47,762 nucleotides of DNA from an uncultured Prevotellaceae bacterium (GTDB lineage Bacteria; Bacteroidota; Bacteroidia; Bacteroidales; Muribaculaceae), in assembly GCA_900541935.1 (NCBI GenBank), contig UQLZ01000017.1:1-47762 (forward strand). The letters run 5' to 3'. A model generated the notes under the pieces. It had not been told where the DNA came from. It searched no databases and worked only from the letters and a program-made list of their open reading frames with translations. Positions 1 through 7,882 of the stretch are shown one piece after another; positions within the stretch are counted from its first letter, which is position 1, and each line of letters begins with the position of its first letter. The position numbers and the translations under genes are program-made.

Positions 1-54
1 TAGAGCAACAGACTCATAATCTGGAGGTCCCTGGTTCAAGCCCAGGCTGGTCCA
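1..54 (+). tRNA. tRNA-Met (CAT), 3' part; 5' end outside the window
   Basis: The anticodon arm (CAT at 15-17), the T arm (CCTGG 30-34, loop TTCAAGC 35-41, CCAGG 42-46), the 3' acceptor strand (47-53) and discriminator A54 are all visible. No CCA is encoded. The 5' acceptor strand and most of the D arm lie before base 1. An elongator Met tRNA is most likely; a CAT-anticodon Ile2 tRNA cannot be excluded without the 5' half. The gene borders a mobile element, and its anticodon-loop sequence recurs at 16760-16771. Confidence 0.9.
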
Positions 55-66
55 CTTTAATAATCA

Positions 67-98
67 AGCACTTACAGAGTTTCTGTAGGTGCTTTTTC
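67..98 (+). terminator. Rho-independent terminator of the tRNA
   Basis: A 12-bp stem with one G-T wobble (67-78 with 81-92) closes on a very short loop and is followed by a T tract at 93-97. It stands 12 bp after the tRNA. Confidence 0.8.
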
Positions 99-105
99 TT
101 TTACA

Positions 106-127
106 GGTGACCTTCAGGTGACCTTTT
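106..127 (+). repeat. Subterminal direct repeat, left copy (att or arm site)
   Basis: Two GGTGACC heptamers stand 11 bp apart, followed by a T run. The same block recurs in the same orientation at 16626-16646. A third, partial GTGACCTTTTGAA occurs at 148-160, so the left end has several copies of the same short motif, as expected of integrase arm-type sites. Confidence 0.7.
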
Positions 128-338
128 TGAAGCGAAACTCTGCAAGAGTGACCTTTTGAAATTGCATGGGATTGCAGAGAATTTTTATAGATTTTTATTC
201 TATGGTGAACTTGACACTGCGGAATGTGATGCACATTTTAGGCTGAAATAGGATTTCCCACTAAGCATATTTGTAAGTCGTTGAAAACATCTTTGGTATG
301 GGAATGGCCAATCTGCAAGCTTTCCAGTCTGTCCGTTT

Positions 339-1238
339 TCATTCGTATATTCCATTTTGGTAGTCGCGCAAATATTGCGTAAAAGTCTTTCCAGTTTCAC
401 GTTTAAAGAAACGCATCAGATGACTCGGGTCGGAGAAATGAAACTCTTCGGCCAGCTGGTTCACGTTTCGGTTAGCAAACAGTAACTCATTCTTCAATTC
501 TTCCAACAGACGCTGCTTGAGCAGATGATTGGCAGATACACCGAATTGACTCATCACGGAACTGTTTAACGTAATACGGCTCACACGGAGCATATCCGCA
601 TATTCCTGCACCCGCTGTTTCGTACGGATATTCTTTTCCAGCAAGTCCTTAAACTGGAATGCGTAATTGTTTTTAGGTACATCAATCGGTAAATGATAAG
701 TGGCGGCATACGCCCGGTTGATAATAACCAATAAGTAGTAAAGCACAGATACAATGAGATTATAAGTATCGGCAACAGGATGCAGAAGCTCCTGCTTTAT
801 GATTCCTAAAAGACGAATATACTCCGCCATGCTTTCCGGCGAAGTAAACAGATAGGGAGGCGTGTCGGTCTGATAATAATACAGCAAGCGATACACAAAA
901 AACTTGTCCGCTAAGAATGTGCGCATAAAATCCTCGCGGAATATAAGAAAAGAGTAATATAGTTCTGCTTCATCCACGTGCCATTCCTGCTGCTGATGCG
1001 GCGAGAGGAGTAATACCATATTGGCATGCAATTCAAATTTGCGGAAATTCAGCAGCAGATACCCATTGGCCTTACGAAAAAAATAGAAGCTAAAAAAATC
1101 TGTTTTAAACACCGGGTTTTCCGTCAGGACACCACATACATCGCTACTGTAGCCTGAGTTGATATAAAAGTCCACACCACAGCGTGTCTTGCTAAATGGA
1201 ACGCTGACCAGACGTTCAGGATTGACGATTTTATCCAT
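339..1238 (-). CDS. AraC family transcriptional regulator
   Basis: This is a cytoplasmic DNA-binding regulator of 299 aa. The N-terminal two thirds resemble an AraC effector-binding domain. The last 95 residues form the paired helix-turn-helix domain (about 205-295), ending with the family pattern FSDPSHLMRFFKRETGKTF. I chose ATG 1238 because the longer start at 1259 would overlap the promoter -7 box (1257-1264). It is transcribed divergently from the metallo-hydrolase gene at 1366 and may regulate it. The inducer cannot be read from sequence. Confidence 0.88.
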   Translation of the reverse strand: MDKIVNPERLVSVPFSKTRCGVDFYINSGYSSDVCGVLTENPVFKTDFFSFYFFRKANGYLLLNFRKFELHANMVLLLSPHQQQEWHVDEAELYYSFLIFREDFMRTFLADKFFVYRLLYYYQTDTPPYLFTSPESMAEYIRLLGIIKQELLHPVADTYNLIVSVLYYLLVIINRAYAATYHLPIDVPKNNYAFQFKDLLEKNIRTKQRVQEYADMLRVSRITLNSSVMSQFGVSANHLLKQRLLEELKNELLFANRNVNQLAEEFHFSDPSHLMRFFKRETGKTFTQYLRDYQNGIYE

Positions 1239-1256
1239 AGATTTCGTTTTTGGGGG

Positions 1257-1264
1257 CAAATATA
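1257..1264 (-). promoter_or_regulatory. Candidate -7 box TATATTTG for the AraC gene
   Basis: This is a perfect match to the Bacteroidetes TAnnTTTG element on the minus strand. It would give a short leader of about 12 nt before the ATG at 1238. No well-spaced -33 element was found. Confidence 0.5.
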
Positions 1265-1365
1265 CTATTTTTTATTTATCAAAATGGCATATATTCCTGT
1301 TTTTAAGGCATAATGCATCCGATTTTTTTTACCGAACTTTGCGGCTATAATCAATACAATAAATT

Positions 1366-2145
1366 ATGATGGAAGAAAAAGTAACAATTCGATTGATCCG
1401 TAATGCAACATTGCGAATCCATTATGCTGGAAAAGAGATACTTGTTGACCCCATGCTTGCCGGAAAAGGCACTTTACAGTCGGCTCTAGGTGTGTATAAG
1501 ACCCCAAGAGTACACCTCACGATGCCGATGAATGAAATTGCGGACGGTCTGGATATGGTATTGTTGACACACAACCATATTGACCATTACGACCCGACAG
1601 TGAAACAGCATTTAGCGAAGAACATCCTGTTCCTGACACAACCGCAAGATAAAGAGAGTATTACACAGGATGGTTTTACAAATGTAGAAAGCATTGAAAA
1701 AGATAAAGCTATTGGAAATTTAACCATTCATCGCATCCAAGGACACCATGGCTTCGGAAAGATTGGAGAAATGATGGGGCCGGTATCAGGCTATGTACTT
1801 ACTGCACACAGTTTCCCTACTATTTATATAATGAGTGACTGTAAATGGGAAGACTGTATCCGTCAGGCCATTGAACAATTTTCTCCAGATTACATCATAG
1901 TGAACAGTGGAGGTGCAATTTTTCCTGAATTTTCTCAAACAGAAGGTTCTATCATTCCAGATGAGCAAGAAGTTATGACAATGCTCGATGAACTTCCCGC
2001 CCACATCAAACTAATAGCAGTCCACATGGAAGCTACCGATCATGGGCAGACTACACGCGCAATTCTGCGTAACGAAGCCATGCATCACAAAATAGAAATG
2101 AGTCGCCTGATTATTCCAGAAGATGGAGAAACAATAATATTATGA
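1366..2145 (+). CDS. Metallo-beta-lactamase-fold hydrolase (UlaG-like)
   Basis: The protein (259 aa) has no signal peptide and is probably cytoplasmic. The zinc-binding motif HNHIDH is at residues 69-74, followed by further conserved histidines (HHGFG near 127, and HME near 223). The overall pattern, beginning with RLIRNATLRIHYAGKEILVDPM, matches the UlaG / L-ascorbate-6-phosphate lactonase branch of the superfamily (DUF-level relatives often act on unknown esters or lactones). The substrate is unknown. It lies divergent to the AraC gene, a common regulator-target layout. Its stop overlaps an ATG (ATGA, 2142-2145) that opens the decayed reading frame downstream. Confidence 0.85.
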   Translation: MMEEKVTIRLIRNATLRIHYAGKEILVDPMLAGKGTLQSALGVYKTPRVHLTMPMNEIADGLDMVLLTHNHIDHYDPTVKQHLAKNILFLTQPQDKESITQDGFTNVESIEKDKAIGNLTIHRIQGHHGFGKIGEMMGPVSGYVLTAHSFPTIYIMSDCKWEDCIRQAIEQFSPDYIIVNSGGAIFPEFSQTEGSIIPDEQEVMTMLDELPAHIKLIAVHMEATDHGQTTRAILRNEAMHHKIEMSRLIIPEDGETIIL

Positions 2146-2393
2146 GCGACTTCTCTGATTGGGAAACAGCCTGAAAAGAGGGTTACGAACGGATTGTTAT
2201 AGGAACGGAAACAGGCAAAAGGAAAGGGAAAGTAGATGCCAATCCTGAATGAGTACGTCATATTGTAGAACAGGCGAAAAGAAATCACATTTTGGTATTT
2301 ATGAAAGAAAACCTTTTGCCTATAATGGGAGAATACCGAATGATTCAAGAACTACCAAAACAATTTATAGAAAGAATATGGAAAAGGAAATAA
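2142..2393 (+). pseudogene. C-terminal remnant of a radical SAM mobile pair A / Gp37-like (DUF5131) protein
   Basis: Translated from 2142, the frame reads through two TGA codons (2172 and 2250) into IVIGTETGKRKGKV, then VFMKENLLPIMGE, and ends at TAA 2391. These are the C-terminal signatures I associate with DUF5131/Gp37-like proteins and with the first protein of radical SAM mobile pairs. Tryptophan fits well at both TGA positions, so each is probably a TGG-to-TGA change. The N-terminal two thirds, including any iron-sulphur cysteines, are missing. The end overlaps the start of the intact radical SAM gene by 16 nt, as in a coupled pair. The family name is from memory. Confidence 0.6.
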
Positions 2394-3253
2394 TCAGAGA
2401 AATAGATGTACAGAATGTCATGACTAAATCCTCGTTACCAGTAGGGGGCTTCTCTGTCAATCCTTATGTAGGTTGTCCTCATGCTTGTAAGTACTGCTAT
2501 GCTTCATTCATGAAACGTTTTACAGGGCATACAGAGCCTTGGGGTACGTTTCTGGACGTAAAGCACTGGAAACCTATTGATAATCCGCATAAATATGATG
2601 GACAACGGATTGTTATCGGTTCAGTAACAGACGGATACCATCCGTATGAAGAAGATTTTTGCAGAACCCGTAAACTGCTGGAAGAGTTAAAAGGCACTAA
2701 TGCTGAAATCATGATTTGTACTAAGTCAGATTTGGTTTTGCGTGATATTGATTTACTTAAAGGCTTTCAGAAAGTGACAGTATCTTGGTCAGTTAACACA
2801 CTCGATGAACAATTCAGATGTGATATGGATCGTGCCGTAAGCATTGAGCGAAGACTTAAAGCCATGAAACAGATTTATAATGCAGGCATACGCACCGTGT
2901 GTTTTATTTCACCGATTTTTCCAGGAATTACAGATGTGAAAGCTATCGTTAATAGGGTAAAAGATTATGCAGATTTGATATGGCTGGAAAATCTGAATCT
3001 TCGTGGACAATTTAAGAGAGACATCATGGGGTATATACGGGAAAAGCATCCGGAGCTTGTAGCCTTGTATGATGATATCTACAACAAAAAACGAAAAGAT
3101 TACTGGCAGGTCTTGGAACAGGAAGTAGCTGCGTTTGCTCAAGCGGAAGGTTATCCTTATCGTATAAACGATTTACCATACGGGCGTTCTCAAAAAGGGA
3201 AACCTGTTATAGTAAACTATTTCTATCATGAAAAAATTAGGCTAAAAAAATAG
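2378..3253 (+). CDS. Radical SAM protein, mobile pair protein B type (SPL-like)
   Basis: The protein has 291 aa. The 4Fe-4S motif CxxxCxxC is visible as C33, C37, C40 in VGCPHACKYCYAS. Later segments (SVTDGYHPYEE, ICTKSDLVLRD, SWSVNTLDE, ISPIFPG) follow the order seen in spore-photoproduct-lyase-like radical SAM enzymes. It closely resembles what I recall as radical SAM mobile pair protein B, a protein of unknown function found next to a second radical SAM protein on mobile DNA. Here that partner survives only as a C-terminal fragment. ATG 2378 was chosen because the homologous region starts MEKEIIREIDVQNVM; the longer frame upstream reads through the remnant out of frame. Confidence 0.85.
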   Translation: MEKEIIREIDVQNVMTKSSLPVGGFSVNPYVGCPHACKYCYASFMKRFTGHTEPWGTFLDVKHWKPIDNPHKYDGQRIVIGSVTDGYHPYEEDFCRTRKLLEELKGTNAEIMICTKSDLVLRDIDLLKGFQKVTVSWSVNTLDEQFRCDMDRAVSIERRLKAMKQIYNAGIRTVCFISPIFPGITDVKAIVNRVKDYADLIWLENLNLRGQFKRDIMGYIREKHPELVALYDDIYNKKRKDYWQVLEQEVAAFAQAEGYPYRINDLPYGRSQKGKPVIVNYFYHEKIRLKK

Positions 3254-3610
3254 GATTATTTGATTGATTTGATAATGACTTTTATCGCTGAAAATCAACC
3301 ATATAAGAAAATAACGGTACAACTATCCGTTAAGGGAAAAGAGGAAGTGAAAAAGTTGCTTTGAGGGAGTAAAAGGATTAGAAAAGGCGTGTGTTTTGGG
3401 TGAAAGATTTAACTAAATCTTAACAGTTAATAAGTATTTTTATTATTTAGAGATAACGGTTCGGAATGAGGTCAAAATTGCAAAAGACTTATCAAGGAAT
3501 TGCTTACCACTGCTGAAAATCAATGCTATGTCCGATTCATGGAACAAGCGAGGTACAAAAGAGGCAATTATATTATGTCAAATGTATATTGCCCAATACA
3601 TATAAACAAA
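3254..3610. other. Intergenic region with a possible short remnant
   Basis: No convincing gene is present. A 29-codon frame at 3275-3364 (MTFIAENQPYKK...) ends in a KGKEEVKKLL-like helix that could be the tail of a regulator, but it is too short to assign. The rest is AT-rich with no repeat I could recognise. Confidence 0.4.
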
Positions 3611-3658
3611 AATGCCACCTTCAAATAACTCATAATTTGAAAGTGGCATTATTTTTAT
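3611..3658. terminator. Bidirectional terminator
   Basis: A 16-bp stem with one mismatch (3611-3626 with 3635-3650) and an 8-nt loop has T runs on both strands. It sits between the plus-strand radical SAM gene and the minus-strand transporter at 3680-4015. Confidence 0.85.
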
Positions 3659-3679
3659 ATCAAAGAAATTATGACGTGT

Positions 3680-4015
3680 TTAGTGAACGCTCATCTTAGA
3701 AAACACGTTAATAATTATCACTCCAGCTATGATTAGTACTAATCCGATTAGGGCGGGTAGATCTGGTGTTTGTTTGAAAGCTATCGCTCCTATGATTGCT
3801 ATTAAAACAATACCAACCGCAGCCCAAATAGCGTAAGCTATTCCAACAGGGATAGTCTTCAAAGATAAGCTGAGTAAACAAAAAGCTGTTGCATATGCCA
3901 AAACAGTTACAATAGCAGGTACAGGCTTCGTGAATTGTTCTGATAATTTTAATGTAGTGGTGCCAAGTGCTTCGGCGAGGATGGCACAGATGAGAAATGT
4001 GTAACTTTTTATCAT
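3680..4015 (-). CDS. Small multidrug resistance (SMR) transporter
   Basis: This inner-membrane protein has 111 aa, the usual SMR length, with four hydrophobic helices. The proton- and substrate-coupling glutamate is E15 in AILAEALGTT. The family tyrosine and tryptophan are Y61 and W64 in GIAYAIWAAVG. It should act as a dimer exchanging protons for cationic compounds; the actual substrate may be a quaternary amine or guanidinium-like metabolite. It is divergent from the AraC gene at 4177, which may control it. Length and motifs are intact. Confidence 0.92.
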   Translation of the reverse strand: MIKSYTFLICAILAEALGTTTLKLSEQFTKPVPAIVTVLAYATAFCLLSLSLKTIPVGIAYAIWAAVGIVLIAIIGAIAFKQTPDLPALIGLVLIIAGVIIINVFSKMSVH

Positions 4016-4138
4016 ATCGAGATTCTATTATGATTTCATGGTGCAAAATTAGCCTAAATTTTTATCAACACCGAGAAAATATCATTCCAACAATGGTACT
4101 TTTCGATACAAAATACTCTTTTTGCGAGATTTGTTTTG

Positions 4139-4146
4139 TATATTTG
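4139..4146 (+). promoter_or_regulatory. Candidate -7 box TATATTTG for the AraC gene at 4177
   Basis: This is an exact TAnnTTTG match about 30 bp before the start codon, within the 161-bp space shared with the divergent transporter gene. No well-spaced -33 element is seen. Confidence 0.5.
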
Positions 4147-4176
4147 CAAGCAAAATATTAATTATTTAAGATTCGA

Positions 4177-5013
4177 ATGAAATATCAATTACGAAAAGGT
4201 GATACGGCATTTGCGATTGGACAAACAAATTTTAGTGAAAGCAAGGGAAGTCTTATAGATACAAATGGCTGTATAGCATTGTCGGTTATTTCTGGATATG
4301 CGATAGCTACTATCAATTTCAAAAAAAATATCCTTCGCAAGGGAGATTTTATTTTGCTATTTTACGACAGTAGTTTTTCAATAGATAAAATATCCGCTTC
4401 TTTTTTAGTCCAATATTTCTCATTATCATATCCATTATTAGAGGAAGTTATTTATAAACCCCTTTCCACACAATTCTGGGAGGCACTGTATTCTACACCA
4501 ATATTACATCCATCTCATGACTTTGAGCATCTATTGAGCGGCTGGTGGCAACTTATGAAATGGACAATAACAAATGAAAGTCCGATGCAGAAAGAGCTTG
4601 TAGCGAATAGCGTCCGAAACTTGTATATTGTAATAGATTCTGCATTAAACCAAAGCGGCATGAGTGTGTTTCACAACAAATGCAGCCATTCAAGGATGCT
4701 TATAAATCGCTTTTTTAAACTACTTTCTATTCATTGTCACGAAACCCGCGATGTGAAATTCTATGCAGAGCAACTTTCCATAACGCCTACCTATCTTTAC
4801 AAAATTGTTCGGAAATATATGTCTCAGTCACCGAAAGAATTAATAGACAAACAAGCCATTTCAGAAATCAAGAGTCTGTTAATAAACTCGGATATGCCTA
4901 TAAAGTCTATCGCATCTACATTGCATTTTGAAGACGTTTCCTATTTGTGCCGTTATTTTCGTAGATTGACGGGAATACCTCCGTTAGAGTATCGTGAAAA
5001 TAACAAGGAATGA
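4177..5013 (+). CDS. AraC family transcriptional regulator
   Basis: This cytoplasmic regulator has 278 aa. A cupin-like N-terminal sensing region is followed by a C-terminal double helix-turn-helix (about 178-275) with YAEQLSITPTYLYKIVRKYM and then FEDVSYLCRYFRRLTGIPP. It is divergent from the SMR transporter and is the obvious candidate for its regulator. The ATG at 4177 follows a -7 box by about 30 bp. Confidence 0.88.
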   Translation: MKYQLRKGDTAFAIGQTNFSESKGSLIDTNGCIALSVISGYAIATINFKKNILRKGDFILLFYDSSFSIDKISASFLVQYFSLSYPLLEEVIYKPLSTQFWEALYSTPILHPSHDFEHLLSGWWQLMKWTITNESPMQKELVANSVRNLYIVIDSALNQSGMSVFHNKCSHSRMLINRFFKLLSIHCHETRDVKFYAEQLSITPTYLYKIVRKYMSQSPKELIDKQAISEIKSLLINSDMPIKSIASTLHFEDVSYLCRYFRRLTGIPPLEYRENNKE

Positions 5014-5069
5014 TATAACCTATAATAATGTTTTTACTGATATTGCCTTATTACATAGTAAATCCTCGC

Positions 5070-5419
5070 CCTCTATCAATCTTCCAGTCATACCGACCTT
5101 CCGCGACATCGCCAACCTCATTGAGTGTGTGGCGATGTTTTGTTTCGTCAAAAGGCTGTTGGCTTTCCGCATTATGACAGACCACGCACCTACCGCAACT
5201 ATTATCATGGACTTATGAAGCGTCTCGACATACCTCGACTGACACGGACTGCGCCACAGCTTTGCAACACGCTGCATTGAAAGCAACTGTGACTACAAGA
5301 CAGTAAGTGTATTGCTCGGTCATGCCAACATTAGAACAACCCTTAATCTCTATGTTCACCCGAATATGGGGCAGAAGAAAAAGTGCATCACCAGGATGTT
5401 CAAGTCTCTTGGGAAATAG
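5070..5419 (+). pseudogene. Tyrosine recombinase, C-terminal fragment with two frameshifts
   Basis: Three frames together encode a recombinase catalytic domain: LPVIPTFRDIANLIECV (from about 5086), then VGFPHYDRPRTYRNYYHG, then HGLRHSFATRCIES followed by VSVLLGHANIRTTLNLYVHP, ending at TAG 5417-5419. The HxLRH box, the LGH box and the presumed catalytic tyrosine in LYVHP remain readable. Frame breaks fall near 5140 and 5240, and the N-terminal half is absent. It differs clearly from the intact integrase at 15091-16623, so it belonged to another element. Confidence 0.8.
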
Positions 5420-5452
5420 GGAAGAAAAGTAGCATAGGCTATAAAAGGCAAA

Positions 5453-5483
5453 AGGATGAGGTGACTCCACATCACCCCATCCT
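5453..5483 (-). terminator. Terminator of the mobilization operon
   Basis: A 12-bp stem with one mismatch (5453-5464 with 5472-5483) and a 7-nt loop is followed on the minus strand by T-rich sequence. It lies 5 bp past the stop of the minus-strand gene at 5488. Confidence 0.75.
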
Positions 5484-5487
5484 CAGC

Positions 5488-6042
5488 TTACTTGTCTATG
5501 TATGATGCGACAAGATAAACAATCGAAATGCTTGTATAAAGGAAACACGGCAAAAAAATCCAAAGCAAAGCCTTTACCCAACCATTTGACAACCACACAC
5601 CTTCATTCCTTGACATCATATTAGACATCTCATAGAAATGTCGAGTGAGGATTTCTTTGTTCTCCTTTCGGTGGTCTTCAAGAAGTTTGGACTCGTTTTC
5701 AATGAGTTTCTTCCTGTTGTTGATTGCCTGTTCCATGTCGGCATCATCAACTTTAGCCTTGAATTTTATATCTCTCACTTTTGCAATAAAGCTATCAATG
5801 GCTTTTGTAACAGCGTCCGCTTTATCGGTGACTTTATTCAAGTTTTCCTTGGCTTCCTGCAAAGAACCAGTTGCCGTTTCAAGACTTGATTTTGCCAAAG
5901 TCAAGCTATTGCCAGCATCCTTGTAGGCTTGAAGCTGTTGGTCAAACTTGTCCGAAGCCTTGTCCGTTTCGATATTCTTGTCAATCGTATTCTCGAAAGA
6001 TCCGAAATCCATATCCGAGATTTTGCTTTTACCTATCGGCAT
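5488..6042 (-). CDS. Mobilization-region coiled-coil membrane protein
   Basis: The protein has 184 aa. Residues 1-30 are polar, about 30-130 are heptad-rich and probably coiled coil, and a single hydrophobic segment near the C terminus (ALLWIFLPCFLYTSISIVYL) should anchor it in the membrane with a very short tail. Proteins of this shape commonly follow relaxase genes on Bacteroides mobilizable elements; the function is not established and no motif identifies an enzyme. I chose ATG 6042, 29 bp after the relaxase stop. A longer start at 6108 would overlap the relaxase by 37 nt and cannot be excluded. Confidence 0.65.
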   Translation of the reverse strand: MPIGKSKISDMDFGSFENTIDKNIETDKASDKFDQQLQAYKDAGNSLTLAKSSLETATGSLQEAKENLNKVTDKADAVTKAIDSFIAKVRDIKFKAKVDDADMEQAINNRKKLIENESKLLEDHRKENKEILTRHFYEMSNMMSRNEGVWLSNGWVKALLWIFLPCFLYTSISIVYLVASYIDK

Positions 6043-6071
6043 AGTATCAATGTTGTTGGTTGAACATTCGG

Positions 6072-7295
6072 TTATCTGCCATATCCTTGCTTCTTGCGAG
6101 GTCTGCACATGCGATTAGCCATCATAGCGCAACGATGCGCCCATGACAGTTCATCCTCGTCCTTATCTCGTCCCCAACCTGAGGTAGCGCCACCTCCGCC
6201 ACCGCCAGACTGGGCGGCAATGGTTGTGGCTGCATCAATGTATTCAGCAAAGAGAAGGATGGCGGTCTTTTGCACATCACCAATCTTGGCAAACACATTG
6301 TCGGCATCCAAAGCAATATTCTTGTCGATGACTTCCAGACAGTTCTGTGGAATGTCAACAGGATAATGATGAAACTCGTCCGTAGAAAAATCGAAGTGAC
6401 GTATCTTTGGAGAGTTGTCCGCAGTAGGCATGGGTTTGGGTACAGTCATATTCTTTGGCTGTTGGGTATTCTTTGTTGGAGTTGAAACTGGTTTCTCCAA
6501 TTCTTGATGATGCAGTTTTGCCCAAGTACATTCAATCTTTGAGGGCATCAGACAACGACCTTTGCCAAGTTCCGAGGACTTATAAATGGAGTTACCACGC
6601 TTGATGGCATAGCCACGCACTTGTCCTTTGTTGTCGGATTGCAGTTTGACATCATATCCCGTTTGTGTGAGGCATTTTGTGTATAGTCCCCAATCAAAGT
6701 ACGGCATCTTAGCCAAAACGGAAAGACAATCATTGGTTATCGCGTCCTTATTTTGGCGGCTTACCTCTTGTGCATCTTTCCATCCACGCTGTTGCCCAAC
6801 CTTGGCGGCAGCAGCCATCGCTCTCTCGTAGATATAATGGGCATCATTCACGTTGCCCCTTATGTCTATGCGGTTCGCATCAATATGAAGGTGCATAATG
6901 CCACTCTTGCTGTCACGATGAAGCGCAACAACATATTGGCTGTCTTTGAGGTTGGTTGCCTTTGCACTCTTGCGCTTCGACTTGGCTGAAAGGTCAACCG
7001 CATCAAACTCACGGATAAAGTCATCCGCCAACCTCTGCCATTCCTCCATCGTCCAACCTTGCGTTTCCTCCGAGGTTGGGGAAACCTCAATGCGTATCAT
7101 GTTACGTTTGAGCGGATGATAACGGTTCAATTTGTCCTCAAACTTCTTCTGCAAGGCAAGCATTCTTGCCCACATTGCCGTTGGGGAAATATCATCGGGC
7201 AAGAGATTGGTCTTTACAATCTCCGCCTTGTCCTTATCCACTGAGTAACGTATGGCATTTGCGCCATGACTTATTACCTTTGCTTTTGCTATCAT
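6072..7295 (-). CDS. Relaxase / mobilization nuclease (MobA/BmgA-like)
   Basis: This 407-aa protein should nick the oriT and lead the transferred strand. The HUH metal-binding motif is HLH at 135-137 (MHLHIDANRID), with a further conserved histidine at 126 (VALHRDSK). A candidate catalytic tyrosine is Y17 in AIRYSVDK. The C-terminal third is low-complexity, with a run of six glycines near residue 370, then a basic tail. The gene starts 14 bp after the relaxosome protein gene and is co-transcribed with it. No transfer genes are nearby, so a helper conjugation system is required. Confidence 0.9.
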   Translation of the reverse strand: MIAKAKVISHGANAIRYSVDKDKAEIVKTNLLPDDISPTAMWARMLALQKKFEDKLNRYHPLKRNMIRIEVSPTSEETQGWTMEEWQRLADDFIREFDAVDLSAKSKRKSAKATNLKDSQYVVALHRDSKSGIMHLHIDANRIDIRGNVNDAHYIYERAMAAAAKVGQQRGWKDAQEVSRQNKDAITNDCLSVLAKMPYFDWGLYTKCLTQTGYDVKLQSDNKGQVRGYAIKRGNSIYKSSELGKGRCLMPSKIECTWAKLHHQELEKPVSTPTKNTQQPKNMTVPKPMPTADNSPKIRHFDFSTDEFHHYPVDIPQNCLEVIDKNIALDADNVFAKIGDVQKTAILLFAEYIDAATTIAAQSGGGGGGATSGWGRDKDEDELSWAHRCAMMANRMCRPRKKQGYGR

Positions 7296-7309
7296 ATATG
7301 TTGTATGTT

Positions 7310-7681
7310 CTATTGTGTTAAGTATTTCTCTATCTCAATCATGCGGTTCAAGATCACCTCTGCGCTTGTTCTCCATCGTTTCATAAAGATTTCGCTACGT
7401 AGAATGTTCTCACGTTCCGTTAGCGGACGACCTTTGAGGAAGCCGAACAATTTCTGTATATCGCCCCTGGCATCCGATAGGCTGTTCAAAGCCTCCATTT
7501 CTTTGTCAGTCAAGCGTTGTTTGGGATATTTGCCCTCCAACCGCTTGCGTGCGTATGCGCTTGTGGTCAGTCCGCAAAGGGCTGCATATTCCGCTATCTC
7601 CTTATGAAGCTGTGGCGTAAGCCTTACTATCAGGCGGCTCGTGTATTTCGGTGCTTCCTTTTCTATATTTTTCTTATTCAT
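7310..7681 (-). CDS. Relaxosome accessory protein (MobC/BmgB-like)
   Basis: The protein has 123 aa. The N-terminal part (SRLIVRLTPQLHKEIAEYAALCGLTTSAYARKRL, about 15-48) has a ribbon-helix-helix look, and the remainder is helical. Such proteins bind near oriT and help the relaxase nick. I chose ATG 7681 (MNKKNIEKEA) over 7711 because the extra ten residues do not look conserved. It stands immediately before the relaxase gene and just after the candidate oriT. Confidence 0.85.
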   Translation of the reverse strand: MNKKNIEKEAPKYTSRLIVRLTPQLHKEIAEYAALCGLTTSAYARKRLEGKYPKQRLTDKEMEALNSLSDARGDIQKLFGFLKGRPLTERENILRSEIFMKRWRTSAEVILNRMIEIEKYLTQ

Positions 7682-7742
7682 ACCAAGTATTGCTTCTATA
7701 AAAGTGTGCAACCCAATGCGAGCTTGCGAGCGTTCAAGAAGT

Positions 7743-7785
7743 CCATTGGCATACGGACAAACGAAGTGCGTTTGTATGACATTGG
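7743..7785 (-). other. Candidate oriT hairpin
   Basis: A perfect 7-bp inner stem ACAAACG/CGTTTGT (7757-7763 with 7769-7775, loop AAGTG) is flanked by a weaker outer pairing of CCATTGG-like arms. It lies in the roughly 200-bp gap just upstream of the relaxosome and relaxase genes, the usual place for oriT. No nic site can be assigned from sequence alone. Confidence 0.5.
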
Positions 7786-7882
7786 TATTTCTTGCATAGC
7801 ACTGCTATCAGAGTTTACGCACAAGCACGCTACGCACTGCGGTTGCACATGTTCACAGACTTGTTGTATAACGGTTTTCAAA

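Noticed and set aside
200..400. 66-codon minus-strand frame
   Set aside because: It overlaps the 3' end of the AraC gene in another frame, has no recognisable domain or promoter, and starts inside a coding region.
4994..5286. Short open frames on both strands between the second AraC gene and the mobilization region
   Set aside because: They cover the recombinase remnant; only the frame-shifted plus-strand reading gives recognisable protein.
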